Shown: positions 7,460-15,768, numbered from the stretch's first letter. The stretch is DNA of 25,578 bases from CAZXMB01 sp964641715 (GCA_964641715.1 CAZXMB010000016.1:1-25578), one strand, 5' to 3'. Made by a program: numbers and translations. The notes: a model not told the origin generated them from the letters alone.

Positions 7460-8143
7460 CTAACCGCTGGCTTTACCATCCGCGAGATGAATCTGCCTGG
7501 GCAGCTCTGCGGCCAATTTAAGATTATGGGTGACGATCACAAGCGTCACCCCTTTGCTCCGGTTGAGTTCCTGGAGAAGTGAAAAAATCGATTCTCCTGT
7601 TTTGGAATCGAGATTGCCGGTGGGTTCATCGGCCAGAAGGATTTTGGGTTCCAGTACTAACGCCCTGGCCACAGCCACCCGTTGTTGTTCTCCTCCCGAG
7701 AGTTTCCCGGGTTTATGAGTGAGGCGGTCCTTTAAACCCACCAATGTGAGAATGGCCTCGGCTCGAAGGACGGCTTCCTTTCTGGAAAGCCCCTGGATGA
7801 GACAGGGCATCATCGTGTTTTCAATGGCATTGAATTCGGGAAGGAGATGGTGGAACTGGAAGACAAAACCAATCTCTCGATTCCGGAAATGGGCAAGCTC
7901 CTTTTCGTTCAGAGTGAAGACATCCCTTCCCTCATAGAGGACTTTACCGGAGGTGGGCCGATCGAGAGTCCCCAAGATATGAAGCAGGGTGGTCTTCCCT
8001 ACGCCGGAAGCACCCACGATGGCGGCCTTCTCCCCTTGATCGAAAGTGAGATCTATTCCTTTGAGGACCTCCAGCCGTTTGGCCCCATTTCCAAAGGACT
8101 TATAGAGCTGTTGAACTTGGATCAACTCCTTCAAACCATCCAC
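7460..8143 (-). CDS. lolD: Lipoprotein-releasing ABC transporter ATPase LolD
   Basis: LolD is the ATPase that powers extraction of outer-membrane lipoproteins from the inner membrane and their hand-over to LolA. The 227-aa protein has Walker A GASGVGKTTLL, the ABC signature LSGGEQQRVAVARAL, Walker B ILLADEPTGNLDS and an H-loop VTHN. GNLDSKTG and the short single-domain length match the LolD/MacB-type subfamily. The ATG lies inside the 3' end of the upstream cNMP-domain gene (13-base overlap) with AAGGAG three bases ahead, so the two are translationally coupled. The cognate permease gene is not adjacent but one gene upstream, which is the odd point of this lol locus. Confidence 0.95.
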   Translation of the reverse strand: MDGLKELIQVQQLYKSFGNGAKRLEVLKGIDLTFDQGEKAAIVGASGVGKTTLLHILGTLDRPTSGKVLYEGRDVFTLNEKELAHFRNREIGFVFQFHHLLPEFNAIENTMMPCLIQGLSRKEAVLRAEAILTLVGLKDRLTHKPGKLSGGEQQRVAVARALVLEPKILLADEPTGNLDSKTGESIFSLLQELNRSKGVTLVIVTHNLKLAAELPRQIHLADGKASG

Positions 8144-9312
8144 TCCTTTGCCTTTTCGGCGATTTCGCGGGAGAGAATTTCTTTCATCCGGACCAGGCGC
8201 TTCGAAGAGATCTCTTTCACGGTCGACCGGAGTTTTGGAAACTGAAGGAGGATCGTATCAAAGTCCTCTTTGGTCAATTCGAGCAATTCAGAAGGCAGGG
8301 TCGTTTTAGCAAAAGCCATTCGCGGTGCACTCATCAATACCCCGATCTCTCCAAAGAAACTCCCGCTCCCCAGGCGACCCAAACGGACCCTTTTCCCATG
8401 GCGGTCTTGAGTGAAGATCTCCACCTCTCCGCTCTTGATCATGTAAAGGCAATGGGAAGGATCCCCTCCTTTGAAGAGGAGGGCCTCGGAAGGAGCCTGG
8501 CGGGGTTTAAATCTTTTTAACACCTCTTCCCTTTCGGTCAGCGTCAAGGATGAGAACAGGGGGGAGAGGGCGAGGAGAAGATCCAGGATCCGTTTTTTAA
8601 AGAGATCTTCAAGCACTTCTCTGACATGAGGGTAAATGCGGATGATCTCGTCGAGGTTGTTTCTAAAGATCTCTAAGATCTCACATTCCGTCTCGGCCCT
8701 GACATTGGCATGTCTTCTCTGGTCGAGAAAGAAACCGAATTCTCCAAAACAGTCTCCCTCTGTGAGGTTACGGATCCACACCTCTTTCCCCTCCGGATCT
8801 CGTTTGGTGATCGCCACCTCTCCTCGACAGATGATCATCAGGGAATCTCCCCTGTCATCCTCCTGACAGATGAATTGACCTTTTGAAAAGGTTCTGGTCT
8901 GGATCCGATCGAGCAGTCCATGAAGCTCCTGTTCATCCAGATCGGAGAAGAGGGGAATGGGGGGAAGGGGATGATAGCGTGTGGCCTCCTGAGTTTTTTG
9001 AAGATAGAGCTTGGCCAAATGGTCGTTGGCCTCTTTTGCCGACGGGTCGATCCTCAGGATCATCTTGTTAACGGAGATGGCCTGAAGCAGGAAACCATCT
9101 CGGGCATAGGCCTCCGCCACCTGGCGATACCCCTTGATGGCCTCCTTTTTTTTCCCCAATCGTTCCAGTATTTCAGCTACCCTCAGCAGGGATCGAAGAT
9201 CGTCCGGGACCTGCGCACAATGTTTCTGAAACAGCCCCAGCGCCTTTTTCCATTCTCCCCGGGTGATGGCCAGAAGGGCCTCCTCTTTTAAAGAGGCCTT
9301 CTTCTTATTCAT
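8131..9312 (-). CDS. TPR protein with two cyclic-nucleotide-binding domains
   Basis: This is a 393-aa soluble protein with no signal peptide. Residues about 8-110 are helical and TPR-like (two or three repeats with A/L/Y spacing). Residues about 120-240 and 250-365 are two tandem cNMP-binding beta-rolls. Each has a phosphate-binding cassette with the key Glu and Arg: F189-G-E191 with R199/R200 before HA, and F320-G-E322 with P330-R331-M-A. No HTH, kinase or cyclase domain is visible, so it looks like a sensor or scaffold. The chosen ATG overlaps the lolC stop by eight bases (TTATGAATAA); the longer upstream reading would run through lolC and is rejected. The gene also overlaps lolD. Function is not known to me; context suggests it acts with, or regulates, lipoprotein export. 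Confidence 0.85.
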   Translation of the reverse strand: MNKKKASLKEEALLAITRGEWKKALGLFQKHCAQVPDDLRSLLRVAEILERLGKKKEAIKGYRQVAEAYARDGFLLQAISVNKMILRIDPSAKEANDHLAKLYLQKTQEATRYHPLPPIPLFSDLDEQELHGLLDRIQTRTFSKGQFICQEDDRGDSLMIICRGEVAITKRDPEGKEVWIRNLTEGDCFGEFGFFLDQRRHANVRAETECEILEIFRNNLDEIIRIYPHVREVLEDLFKKRILDLLLALSPLFSSLTLTEREEVLKRFKPRQAPSEALLFKGGDPSHCLYMIKSGEVEIFTQDRHGKRVRLGRLGSGSFFGEIGVLMSAPRMAFAKTTLPSELLELTKEDFDTILLQFPKLRSTVKEISSKRLVRMKEILSREIAEKAKEWMV

Positions 9313-10561
9313 AACGCAGTGCCTCCGCAGGGTCGAGCCGTGAGGCCCTCCAGGAGGGATAGAGGGTGGCCAGCAGGCTGATGAGAATGGCCGTGGTAAC
9401 GATCCACGCGACATCCAGAGGGTTAACCTGGGAGGGAAGTTTATCGATGTAATAGACATCACCGGCCAGGATTTTAAATCCGAAGAGATGCTCCACAAAG
9501 TCGGTAATCCTTTCCAGATGAAAGGCTGCTCCGAGCCCGAGGAGGGTTCCCAGAATCGTTCCCACCACTCCGATCACTCCCCCTTCGATGATGAAGATCC
9601 TTAGAATTCCTTTCGAGGGGGCCCCCATCGATTTCAGGATGGCAATATCCTTACTCTTCTCCATCACCACCATGATGAGGCTTGAGATGATATTGAAGGC
9701 GGCAACCAGGACAATGAGGACGAGGATGATAAACATGGCGATCTTCTCCAACTTCAATGCGGAGAAGAGGTTGTGATTCATCTCCATCCAGTCTTTCGTC
9801 CAGAAGGGGAACCCCATCTTCTTACGGATCTCTTTTGCGACCTCTTTCACCTTATAGATATCATTTGTCTTGACCTCGATGCCTGTCACACGGGATTCCA
9901 TGCCGAAGAACTTCTGAGCACTTTCGAGGGAGACATAGGCCATGGTGTTATCATACTCGTACATTCCGGAATAAAAAATTCCTTTGACACGAAACCGTTT
10001 CATCTTTGGCATCATTCCCATAGGGGTCATCGTGCCCAGCGGGGAGACCACCTGAATGGGGTCGTCGAGAGAGACGGAGAGGTGTTTTGCGAGCTCCACC
10101 CCGAGGATGATGCCCGGGAGATCTTCCCCCTTCGACGATTTCAGATCCTCGAGACGGCCGGTCTTCAGGTTGTGCACCAGTTCCGTCACCCTTCCCACCC
10201 GGTTTGGGTCAATCCCTTTGAGGACGACCCCGGAGACTCCGGATTCCGAGGAGAGCATGACCTGATTAAAAATAAACGGGGCGGCTGAGATCACTCCCCG
10301 CACCTCCTCCACCTTCTTCACGACCTCCTCCGGTTGATCCATTCCCAGATCGCTTGCCTTGAGAACGACGAGATGGGCCTGGGTGCCCAGGATCTTTTCT
10401 TTAAGGGTCTTCTCAAAACCGCTCATCACGGCAAGAACGACGATGAGGGCCATCACTCCCACCATCACTCCTGCAATGGAGATAAAGGTAATGATCGAGA
10501 TGAAGGTCTGTTTTCGCTTTGCCTTGAGGTACCTCAGGCCGATAAATAACTCGTATCTCAT
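9305..10561 (-). CDS. lolC: Lipoprotein-releasing ABC transporter permease, LolC/LolE family
   Basis: This is the inner-membrane permease of the Lol lipoprotein-release system. The 418-aa protein starts MRYELFIGLRYLKAKRKQTF, the family's standard opening, so the 15 codons further upstream that overlap lysS are rejected. One membrane helix (about residues 22-48) is followed by a large periplasmic MacB-like domain. Three more helices come near residues 275-305, 322-352 and 380-405, the last before the family ending YPSWRASRLDPAEALRYE. The start lies seven bases after the lysS stop. Only one permease gene is present with lolD, so it may form a homodimer like LolF systems or have a second partner elsewhere; the symbol denotes family only. 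Confidence 0.93.
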   Translation of the reverse strand: MRYELFIGLRYLKAKRKQTFISIITFISIAGVMVGVMALIVVLAVMSGFEKTLKEKILGTQAHLVVLKASDLGMDQPEEVVKKVEEVRGVISAAPFIFNQVMLSSESGVSGVVLKGIDPNRVGRVTELVHNLKTGRLEDLKSSKGEDLPGIILGVELAKHLSVSLDDPIQVVSPLGTMTPMGMMPKMKRFRVKGIFYSGMYEYDNTMAYVSLESAQKFFGMESRVTGIEVKTNDIYKVKEVAKEIRKKMGFPFWTKDWMEMNHNLFSALKLEKIAMFIILVLIVLVAAFNIISSLIMVVMEKSKDIAILKSMGAPSKGILRIFIIEGGVIGVVGTILGTLLGLGAAFHLERITDFVEHLFGFKILAGDVYYIDKLPSQVNPLDVAWIVTTAILISLLATLYPSWRASRLDPAEALRYE

Positions 10562-10568
10562 CAGGGAT

Positions 10569-12050
10569 TTACCTTTCCTTTCGATGTAGAGGGAAGAAGA
10601 TGACATCCCGGATGGAAGGTGAGTCAGTGAGGATCATCACCAGCCGATCGATTCCGATTCCTTCCCCCGCTGTCGGTGGCATCCCAAATTCGAGAGCAAG
10701 AAGAAAGTCCTCATCGAGGAGAAGGGAAGCTTCGGTCTCTTCGGTCCTTTCCATCATTTGCTTGAGAAAACGCTCCCTCTGGTCGATAGGATCGTTGAGC
10801 TCGGAGAAACCATTGGCAATCTCTCTTCCTGCGACAAAGAGCTCAAAGCGGTCCACCACTGCCGGATCCTCGCCATTTCGGCGGGAGAGAGGGGAGACCT
10901 CTGTCGGGTAATGGGTAATGAAGGTGGGCTGGAGGAGATGAGGTTCCACCAACTCCTTGAAGATATCGGCCAGTACCCTTCCATGAGAGGTTCCCTTTTT
11001 CAGTTCTAAATGAAGGCCCTTGGCCACCTCGATCGCCCCGGGAGGATCCCCGAGAATAGAGGGATCAAGCTTCCCGATCTCCAGGAGAGAATCTCTAAAA
11101 CGGACCCTCCTCCAGGGAGGAGTAAAATCAATCTCCCTCCCCTGGTAGGAAAGAGAGAATCGGCCTTGTATTTCTTTAACCATGGAGGAGATAAGCTCCT
11201 CGGTCCTCTCCATCATATCAAGATAGGTGGCATAACTCTGATAAAATTCGAGCATGGTGAATTCCGGATTGTGCAGCGTGGAGATCCCCTCGTTTCGGAA
11301 ACTGCGATTGATCTCAAAGATCCTTTCAAATCCTCCAATCACCAGACGTTTCAAATAGAGCTCAGGGGCAACCCTCAGATAGAGTCCCATGTCGAGGGCA
11401 TTGTGGTGGGTCTTAAACGGTTTGGCCGTTGCTCCTCCGGGAATAGGATGGAGCATCGGGGTCTCCACTTCATAAAAACCACGAGCCGTAAAGAATTCAC
11501 GGATCTTCTGGATCACCTGAATCCGTTTCAGGAAGACCTCTTTGGTCCTCGGGTTGGCAATCAGATCTAAATAGCGCTGACGGTAGCGGGTCTCCACATC
11601 AGTGAGGCCATGCCATTTCTCAGGGAGAGGGCGGAGTGATTTGACCAGGAGCCGGAACCTCAGGACCAGGAGAGTGAGTTCTCCTGTTTTGGTCCGGAAG
11701 GGCTTACCTTCCAGCCCGATGAAGTCGCCGATGTCTAACTTCCTGAAGAATTGGAAGGCTTCCTCCCCTACGGTATTCTTTTGAAGATAGGCCTGAATTT
11801 TCCCATCCCGGTCTTTGAGATGAATAAAACTGGCCTTGCCAAAATTGCGAATGGCCACAATCCTTCCAGCCAGGCCGAAAGTTTCTGTGAAGGAGTTGAG
11901 CTCCTCCTCTGATCGGGAGCCGCAGATCTTGGAGACTTCTTCGGAGGTATGAGTGACCTTGAAGTCGTTCGGGAAAGGGTCGATCCCTTCCTTCCTGAAG
12001 ACTTCCAATTTTCGGATCCTCTGTTGGATCAGATCACTGATTTCATCCAT
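10569..12050 (-). CDS. lysS: Lysyl-tRNA synthetase, class II
   Basis: The enzyme charges tRNA-Lys with lysine in the cytoplasm. The 493-aa protein has an N-terminal OB-fold anticodon-binding domain (about residues 55-140, with GRIVAIRNFGKASFIHLKD). The class II catalytic core carries motif 2 around FRNEGISTLHNPEF (251-264) and motif 3 GEGIGIDRLVMILTDSPSIR near the C-terminus (about 462-481). I chose the ATG at 12050 over the in-frame ATG 38 codons upstream for three reasons. Class II LysRS begins close to this residue, AAGGAG lies 12 bases ahead, and a plausible promoter sits inside the extended frame. Sitting at the head of lol/bam/lpx genes is common in deltaproteobacterial genomes as I recall. 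Confidence 0.97.
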   Translation of the reverse strand: MDEISDLIQQRIRKLEVFRKEGIDPFPNDFKVTHTSEEVSKICGSRSEEELNSFTETFGLAGRIVAIRNFGKASFIHLKDRDGKIQAYLQKNTVGEEAFQFFRKLDIGDFIGLEGKPFRTKTGELTLLVLRFRLLVKSLRPLPEKWHGLTDVETRYRQRYLDLIANPRTKEVFLKRIQVIQKIREFFTARGFYEVETPMLHPIPGGATAKPFKTHHNALDMGLYLRVAPELYLKRLVIGGFERIFEINRSFRNEGISTLHNPEFTMLEFYQSYATYLDMMERTEELISSMVKEIQGRFSLSYQGREIDFTPPWRRVRFRDSLLEIGKLDPSILGDPPGAIEVAKGLHLELKKGTSHGRVLADIFKELVEPHLLQPTFITHYPTEVSPLSRRNGEDPAVVDRFELFVAGREIANGFSELNDPIDQRERFLKQMMERTEETEASLLLDEDFLLALEFGMPPTAGEGIGIDRLVMILTDSPSIRDVIFFPLHRKER

Positions 12051-12062
12051 TGATTGATTATT

Positions 12063-12068
12063 CTCCTT
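12063..12068 (-). promoter_or_regulatory. Ribosome-binding site supporting the short lysS start
   Basis: AAGGAG on the minus strand lies 12 bases before the ATG at 12050, slightly long spacing but the only good purine-rich match near either candidate start. The upstream in-frame ATG at 12164 overlaps the rimO stop and has no comparable site. Together with family length this favours the 493-residue product. Confidence 0.6.
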
Positions 12069-12123
12069 GAATGTAAAATGAAAGTAAGATTGAGGAGTTA
12101 TATCATTCGATTTAAGATGACTT

Positions 12124-12152
12124 AAACTAACCCATTTTCCCATCTCCGTCAA
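12124..12152 (-). promoter_or_regulatory. Candidate sigma70-type promoter for lysS and downstream genes
   Basis: Just after the rimO stop the minus strand reads TTGACG (12147-12152, five of six consensus bases), then exactly 17 bases, then TAGTTT (12124-12129, retaining the T1, A2 and T6 positions). Transcription would start near 12117 and leave a leader of about 66 bases before lysS. This would separate lysS-lol-bam-lpx transcription from rimO. Confidence 0.45.
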
Positions 12153-12163
12153 GGGAAAAGGCA

Positions 12164-13513
12164 TTATCGGGATGAAAATGGAGGGAGGATCTTTTCGATC
12201 TGGCCGATCAGGTCATAAGGGAGGGCCTGGATGATTCGGGCCTCCACCCAATCGCCCGGTCGGGCTTTTCCTTTCAGGAAAACGACCCCATCGATCTCAG
12301 GGGCCTGGGTCTGGAGTCTCCCTCTCAGCGTCCCTTTTTGCGGACCCGGTCCATCCACCAAAACCTTCACCTTCTTGCCGACCATCTTTTGGTATTTTTT
12401 GAGGGAGATCTTTTTCTGGACTTCCATGAGGGTTCTCAGACGCTCTTCCTTTACCCTTTCCGGAACAGGATGGGGGAGCCGGGAGGCCGGTGTCCCGTCC
12501 TCAGGGGAGTACTTAAAAGCACCGAGGTGTTCGAACCGGGTCTCCTCGACAAAGTCCAGGAGGGATTGAAACTGACTTTTCCTTTCCCCGGGGAAGCCTA
12601 CGATCAGCGAGGTTCTGAGGCTGATATTCGGGATAAAGGATCTGATCCTCTTGAGGAGCTCCCGAATTTCTTGGCCCTTTGATCTTCGACCCATTCGCTT
12701 CAGGATCTCATCATCAATATGTTGAATGGGGAGATCGAGATAGGGGCAGAGCTTTTCCTCCCGGGAGATGAATTCCAGAAGCCCGTCAGTAAAGTATCCC
12801 CGCTTCGGATAAGAATAGAGAACCCGGATCCAGCTGAGGCCTTCGATGAGGACAAGGCTTTTCAGAAGTTTTCCCAAAGAGGTTTTGTCTCCGAGATCTT
12901 CTCCGTAAGCCGTCGTATCCTGAGCAATGAGGATCAGTTCCTTAACCCCCTGGGCGGCAAGTCCCTCCGCCTCTTTGAGGATGGAACGAAGTTTTCGGCT
13001 CCGGTAGGGCCCTCTGATCTTCGGGACGGTGCAGAAGGTACAGATCTTTGAGCAACCTTCTGCGATTTTGAGATAGGCCGTATGAGAAGGGGTGGAAAGG
13101 ATTCGAGGTGTTTGGTCGTTATAGAGAAAGGCGGGGGCGGAGAGGAAGCTCTTTGCGTTCATTCTCCGGGAGAGGATCCGGGGTATTTTCTGGAAAGACC
13201 CTGTCCCAACGAAGAGGTCCACTTCAGGGAGTTCCTTTTCCAGAATCCTCCCGTAGCGCTGGGGAAGGCATCCGGATACGATGAGGAGACGGCAGTGGCC
13301 TTTATTCTTATATCGGGCGAGTTGGAGGATGGTCTCAATCGCTTCCCGGGTGGCCTCCTGGATAAAAGAGCAGGTATTGACGATGATGATTTCGCTTTTC
13401 GATGGGTCTGTGGTGAGGGCGTGCCCCTCTTTTGAGAGAAGGCCGAGGATGACCTCGGAATCCACAAGGTTCTTCGGACATCCCAGGCTGACCAGACAAA
13501 CCGTCTCTTTCAT
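12164..13513 (-). CDS. rimO: Ribosomal protein S12 methylthiotransferase RimO
   Basis: RimO is a radical-SAM enzyme that methylthiolates the conserved aspartate (Asp89 in E. coli numbering) of ribosomal protein S12. The 449-aa protein has three parts. The N-terminal UPF0004 domain binds an auxiliary [4Fe-4S] cluster through C12, C48 and C82. The radical-SAM domain has the cluster motif C154-x3-C158-x2-C161 in GCSKICTFC. The C-terminal TRAM domain covers about 380-445. The opening SLGCPKNLVDSE is the signature that separates RimO from the tRNA-modifying MiaB. GAGG lies five bases before the ATG. The gene is divergent from the LUD iron-sulfur gene across 224 bases. Confidence 0.97.
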   Translation of the reverse strand: MKETVCLVSLGCPKNLVDSEVILGLLSKEGHALTTDPSKSEIIIVNTCSFIQEATREAIETILQLARYKNKGHCRLLIVSGCLPQRYGRILEKELPEVDLFVGTGSFQKIPRILSRRMNAKSFLSAPAFLYNDQTPRILSTPSHTAYLKIAEGCSKICTFCTVPKIRGPYRSRKLRSILKEAEGLAAQGVKELILIAQDTTAYGEDLGDKTSLGKLLKSLVLIEGLSWIRVLYSYPKRGYFTDGLLEFISREEKLCPYLDLPIQHIDDEILKRMGRRSKGQEIRELLKRIRSFIPNISLRTSLIVGFPGERKSQFQSLLDFVEETRFEHLGAFKYSPEDGTPASRLPHPVPERVKEERLRTLMEVQKKISLKKYQKMVGKKVKVLVDGPGPQKGTLRGRLQTQAPEIDGVVFLKGKARPGDWVEARIIQALPYDLIGQIEKILPPFSSR

Positions 13514-13521
13514 TGATCCTC

Positions 13522-13549
13522 ATTATACCTTATAGAGGCCCCATGTCCA
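13522..13549 (-). promoter_or_regulatory. Near-consensus promoter directly abutting rimO
   Basis: The minus strand carries TGGACA (13544-13549, five of six -35 matches), a 16-base spacer and a perfect TATAAT (13522-13527). Only eight bases separate TATAAT from the rimO ATG, so initiation at the usual six to eight bases downstream would start at or within three bases of the start codon, giving a leaderless or nearly leaderless message. The alternative is that rimO starts further downstream than annotated or that the boxes are accidental. Confidence 0.5.
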
Positions 13550-13737
13550 ATTATCCTTTTCATCAGCCCTTGTCTTGTCCTTTGAAAAGTTGCAGAATTT
13601 ATGGTAACGAGTAATACGAATGATATCAAATTAAGTGAATTTGCTTCAGTTTCCAGTGTTCAAAGGCGACGGATCCATCATGAAGGATTTTTCAGAAGAC
13701 ATTCGCTTCCATTCGTATGATTCGCTGAGGAGTTCAA

Positions 13738-15768
13738 ATGGGCCTGATCCAGAAACAGTATGAAGACTTGAGGAAAAAGATAAAGAAGTCCGAAATAGAG
13801 AACCAGAGGCGTGCCTTTCGTGAGACACGCACCCGCCAGAGGCAGAACCGTTCTCTCTTTGAGGATTTTGAAAAGGCCAGGGAGGAGATCAAAAGGATTC
13901 GATCTTCTTCTCTTGGAAACTGGGACCTCCTTCAGGAGGCCGTCACCCGTCTTGAAAAGAACAGGTTCAGGGTCTTTCAGGCGAACGACGCTCAAGAAGC
14001 CTGCGAGATTTTTCTGAGGGAGGTTGGAGAGGAAAAACTTGTCGTCAAATCGAAATCGAATCTCTCCAAGGAGATCGGGCTCACCCCTTTCCTCGCAACG
14101 CATGGCATTGAGGTGATTGAGACCGATATCGGTGACCGGATCAATCAACTGGTGGGAGGGAGGTCTTCCCATTATACCGGTCCCATTGCGCATCTCACCC
14201 GGCAGGAGATTGCCGGGGTCCTCTCCAGGCATTTAAAGAAAGCGGTTCCCCCTGTCCCTGAAGAGGAGATGCGGGCGGTCAGAGAGGAGCTCGAATCCTA
14301 TCTTCAGAGGGCGAAGGTCGGCATCACCGGTGCCAATGCGATCGCCGCCCGGGAAGGAGCGATCCTCATCATTCACAATGAAGGGAATGTGACCCGTGTT
14401 CGAACCAGATCAAAACACCTCGTCATCGCCTCCATTGATAAGATTTATCCTGACATTCAGGATGCCCTTCGGATGGCAAAGCTTGAGACTTATCTTGCCA
14501 CGGGCTCACTCTTTCCTTCCTTTATTGATATCGTCGGAGGGAGGTCGAAGTCTTCGGATGTGGAGAAGATCCCTTTTTATGGAATGCACGACCCCGAAGA
14601 ACTGGTCATCGTCCTTCTGGATAATGGAAGAAGAAAGATCCTGGAGGAGAGGAAGGATTTCTCCGATCTCCTTTACTGTATCGGATGTGGCAACTGCCTG
14701 CTCGACTGCCCCACTTACAACTCGGTCGGTCCCTCCTTCGGAGCAGACGGGATGTTGGGGGGGAGGGGAGTGGCCCTCTCCTGCCTTCTCAAAGGTATGA
14801 GAGAAGGGGTTGAAGAAGGCCTCTTTCTCTGCACCACCTGTGGCCTCTGCGGAGAGGTCTGTCCGGTTGGAATCGATGCGGGAAAGAGGCTTAAAGAGAT
14901 GAGAAGGATGAGCCTGAAGAGCCCGGACGTCTCCGGTGAGCTTGAAGAGGTGACCCGGCTCCAGGCGACGGTTGACCGGTTCGGGACGCCCTATGGTGAA
15001 ATGGAGCGGGCTCGGCTCACCTCTCCAAGGAAGAAGTCTCCCAGGGTGGTCTATGTCGGATGCGTGGGGTTGACCATGGAAGGGGAAACCGCTTCGAAGG
15101 TCATCGAGTTTCTGGAAAGAATGGGAATCGACTTCACTCTGATTGATGAGGTCTGTTGTGAGGCAATAAAGGGGGATACGGGATCGTATCCCAATCCAGA
15201 GCGAATCCGGAAGAACATCGGAAGGATCAAGGAGGCAGGGGCCCGGGAAGTCCTCTTCCTCTGCCCGACCTGTCTCAAAACCTTTTTGGAGTATGATGAA
15301 AGGGAACCCACAGGCCTCATTTTCGAAACCCTGATCTCCCATCTCAACAGGAATTTTTCATTCCGCTCCTCGGAGCGCGATCCAGAGACCTTAACCTATC
15401 ATGATCCCTGCCATCTGGGAAGGGGGCTTGGGTCTTACGATGGAGCGAGGGAATTGCTGAAAGGCCTTGGGGCCAATTTGATTGAAATGGAGCATCACCA
15501 CCAGGAGTCCCTCTGTTGCGGCGGAGGGGGAGGGGTCAGGGGATTCTATCCGAAATTCTCAAGGGACATCTCACGAAGGCGGGTGAAGGAGGCAGAAGAC
15601 GTGAAGGCGGATATCCTGCTCACCGATTGCCTTTCCTGCAAACACAATTTGAGGCAGGGCATCCCGTCCAACGGAAAGACGAGGGTGATGACCACTCCGG
15701 AATATCTTTTGGAAAGAATTAAGGGCGGAAGAGTTCAGTTCTCCCGAATATCGTGCGGTGCGTCATAA
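13738..15768 (+). CDS. Fused LUD / ferredoxin / double CCG-domain iron-sulfur oxidoreductase subunit
   Basis: This 676-aa protein joins modules usually found as separate LutB/LldF-like and LutA/GlcF/HdrD-like subunits. After a charged coiled-coil-like N-terminus (about residues 1-60) comes a LUD domain (about 65-300, with GITGANAIAAREGAILIIHN). Two [4Fe-4S] ferredoxin motifs follow: C314-x2-C317-x2-C320-x3-C324-P and C365-x2-C368-x2-C371-x3-C375-P. Two cysteine-rich CCG domains end the protein: C442, C473-C474, C509-x2-C512, and C558, C593-C594-G, C631-x2-C634. The first reads CCE instead of CCG. Such proteins pass electrons from lactate, glycolate or similar hydroxy-acid dehydrogenases to quinone or heterodisulfide-type acceptors. 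No FAD-linked lactate dehydrogenase is adjacent, so the donor is unknown. GAGGAG lies five bases before the ATG. Confidence 0.88.
   Translation: MGLIQKQYEDLRKKIKKSEIENQRRAFRETRTRQRQNRSLFEDFEKAREEIKRIRSSSLGNWDLLQEAVTRLEKNRFRVFQANDAQEACEIFLREVGEEKLVVKSKSNLSKEIGLTPFLATHGIEVIETDIGDRINQLVGGRSSHYTGPIAHLTRQEIAGVLSRHLKKAVPPVPEEEMRAVREELESYLQRAKVGITGANAIAAREGAILIIHNEGNVTRVRTRSKHLVIASIDKIYPDIQDALRMAKLETYLATGSLFPSFIDIVGGRSKSSDVEKIPFYGMHDPEELVIVLLDNGRRKILEERKDFSDLLYCIGCGNCLLDCPTYNSVGPSFGADGMLGGRGVALSCLLKGMREGVEEGLFLCTTCGLCGEVCPVGIDAGKRLKEMRRMSLKSPDVSGELEEVTRLQATVDRFGTPYGEMERARLTSPRKKSPRVVYVGCVGLTMEGETASKVIEFLERMGIDFTLIDEVCCEAIKGDTGSYPNPERIRKNIGRIKEAGAREVLFLCPTCLKTFLEYDEREPTGLIFETLISHLNRNFSFRSSERDPETLTYHDPCHLGRGLGSYDGARELLKGLGANLIEMEHHHQESLCCGGGGGVRGFYPKFSRDISRRRVKEAEDVKADILLTDCLSCKHNLRQGIPSNGKTRVMTTPEYLLERIKGGRVQFSRISCGAS

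Noticed and set aside
9313..9498. 62-codon extension of the cNMP/TPR protein
   Set aside because: It reads through lolC coding sequence in another frame and has a Pro/Ser/Trp-rich shadow composition; the ATG at 9312 overlaps the lolC stop as a typical coupled start.
12051..12164. 38-codon N-terminal extension of lysS
   Set aside because: It exceeds family length, has no ribosome site, overlaps the rimO stop and contains a candidate promoter; the ATG at 12050 fits better.
13680..13763. 27-codon ORF (starts MKDFSEDIRF) overlapping the LUD gene start
   Set aside because: It has no convincing ribosome site and ends inside the larger gene in another frame; nothing distinguishes it from chance.
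14506..15342. 278-codon minus-strand open frame opposite the LUD/CCG gene
   Set aside because: It is the shadow of a gene with clear cysteine motifs, with no start context or domain of its own.
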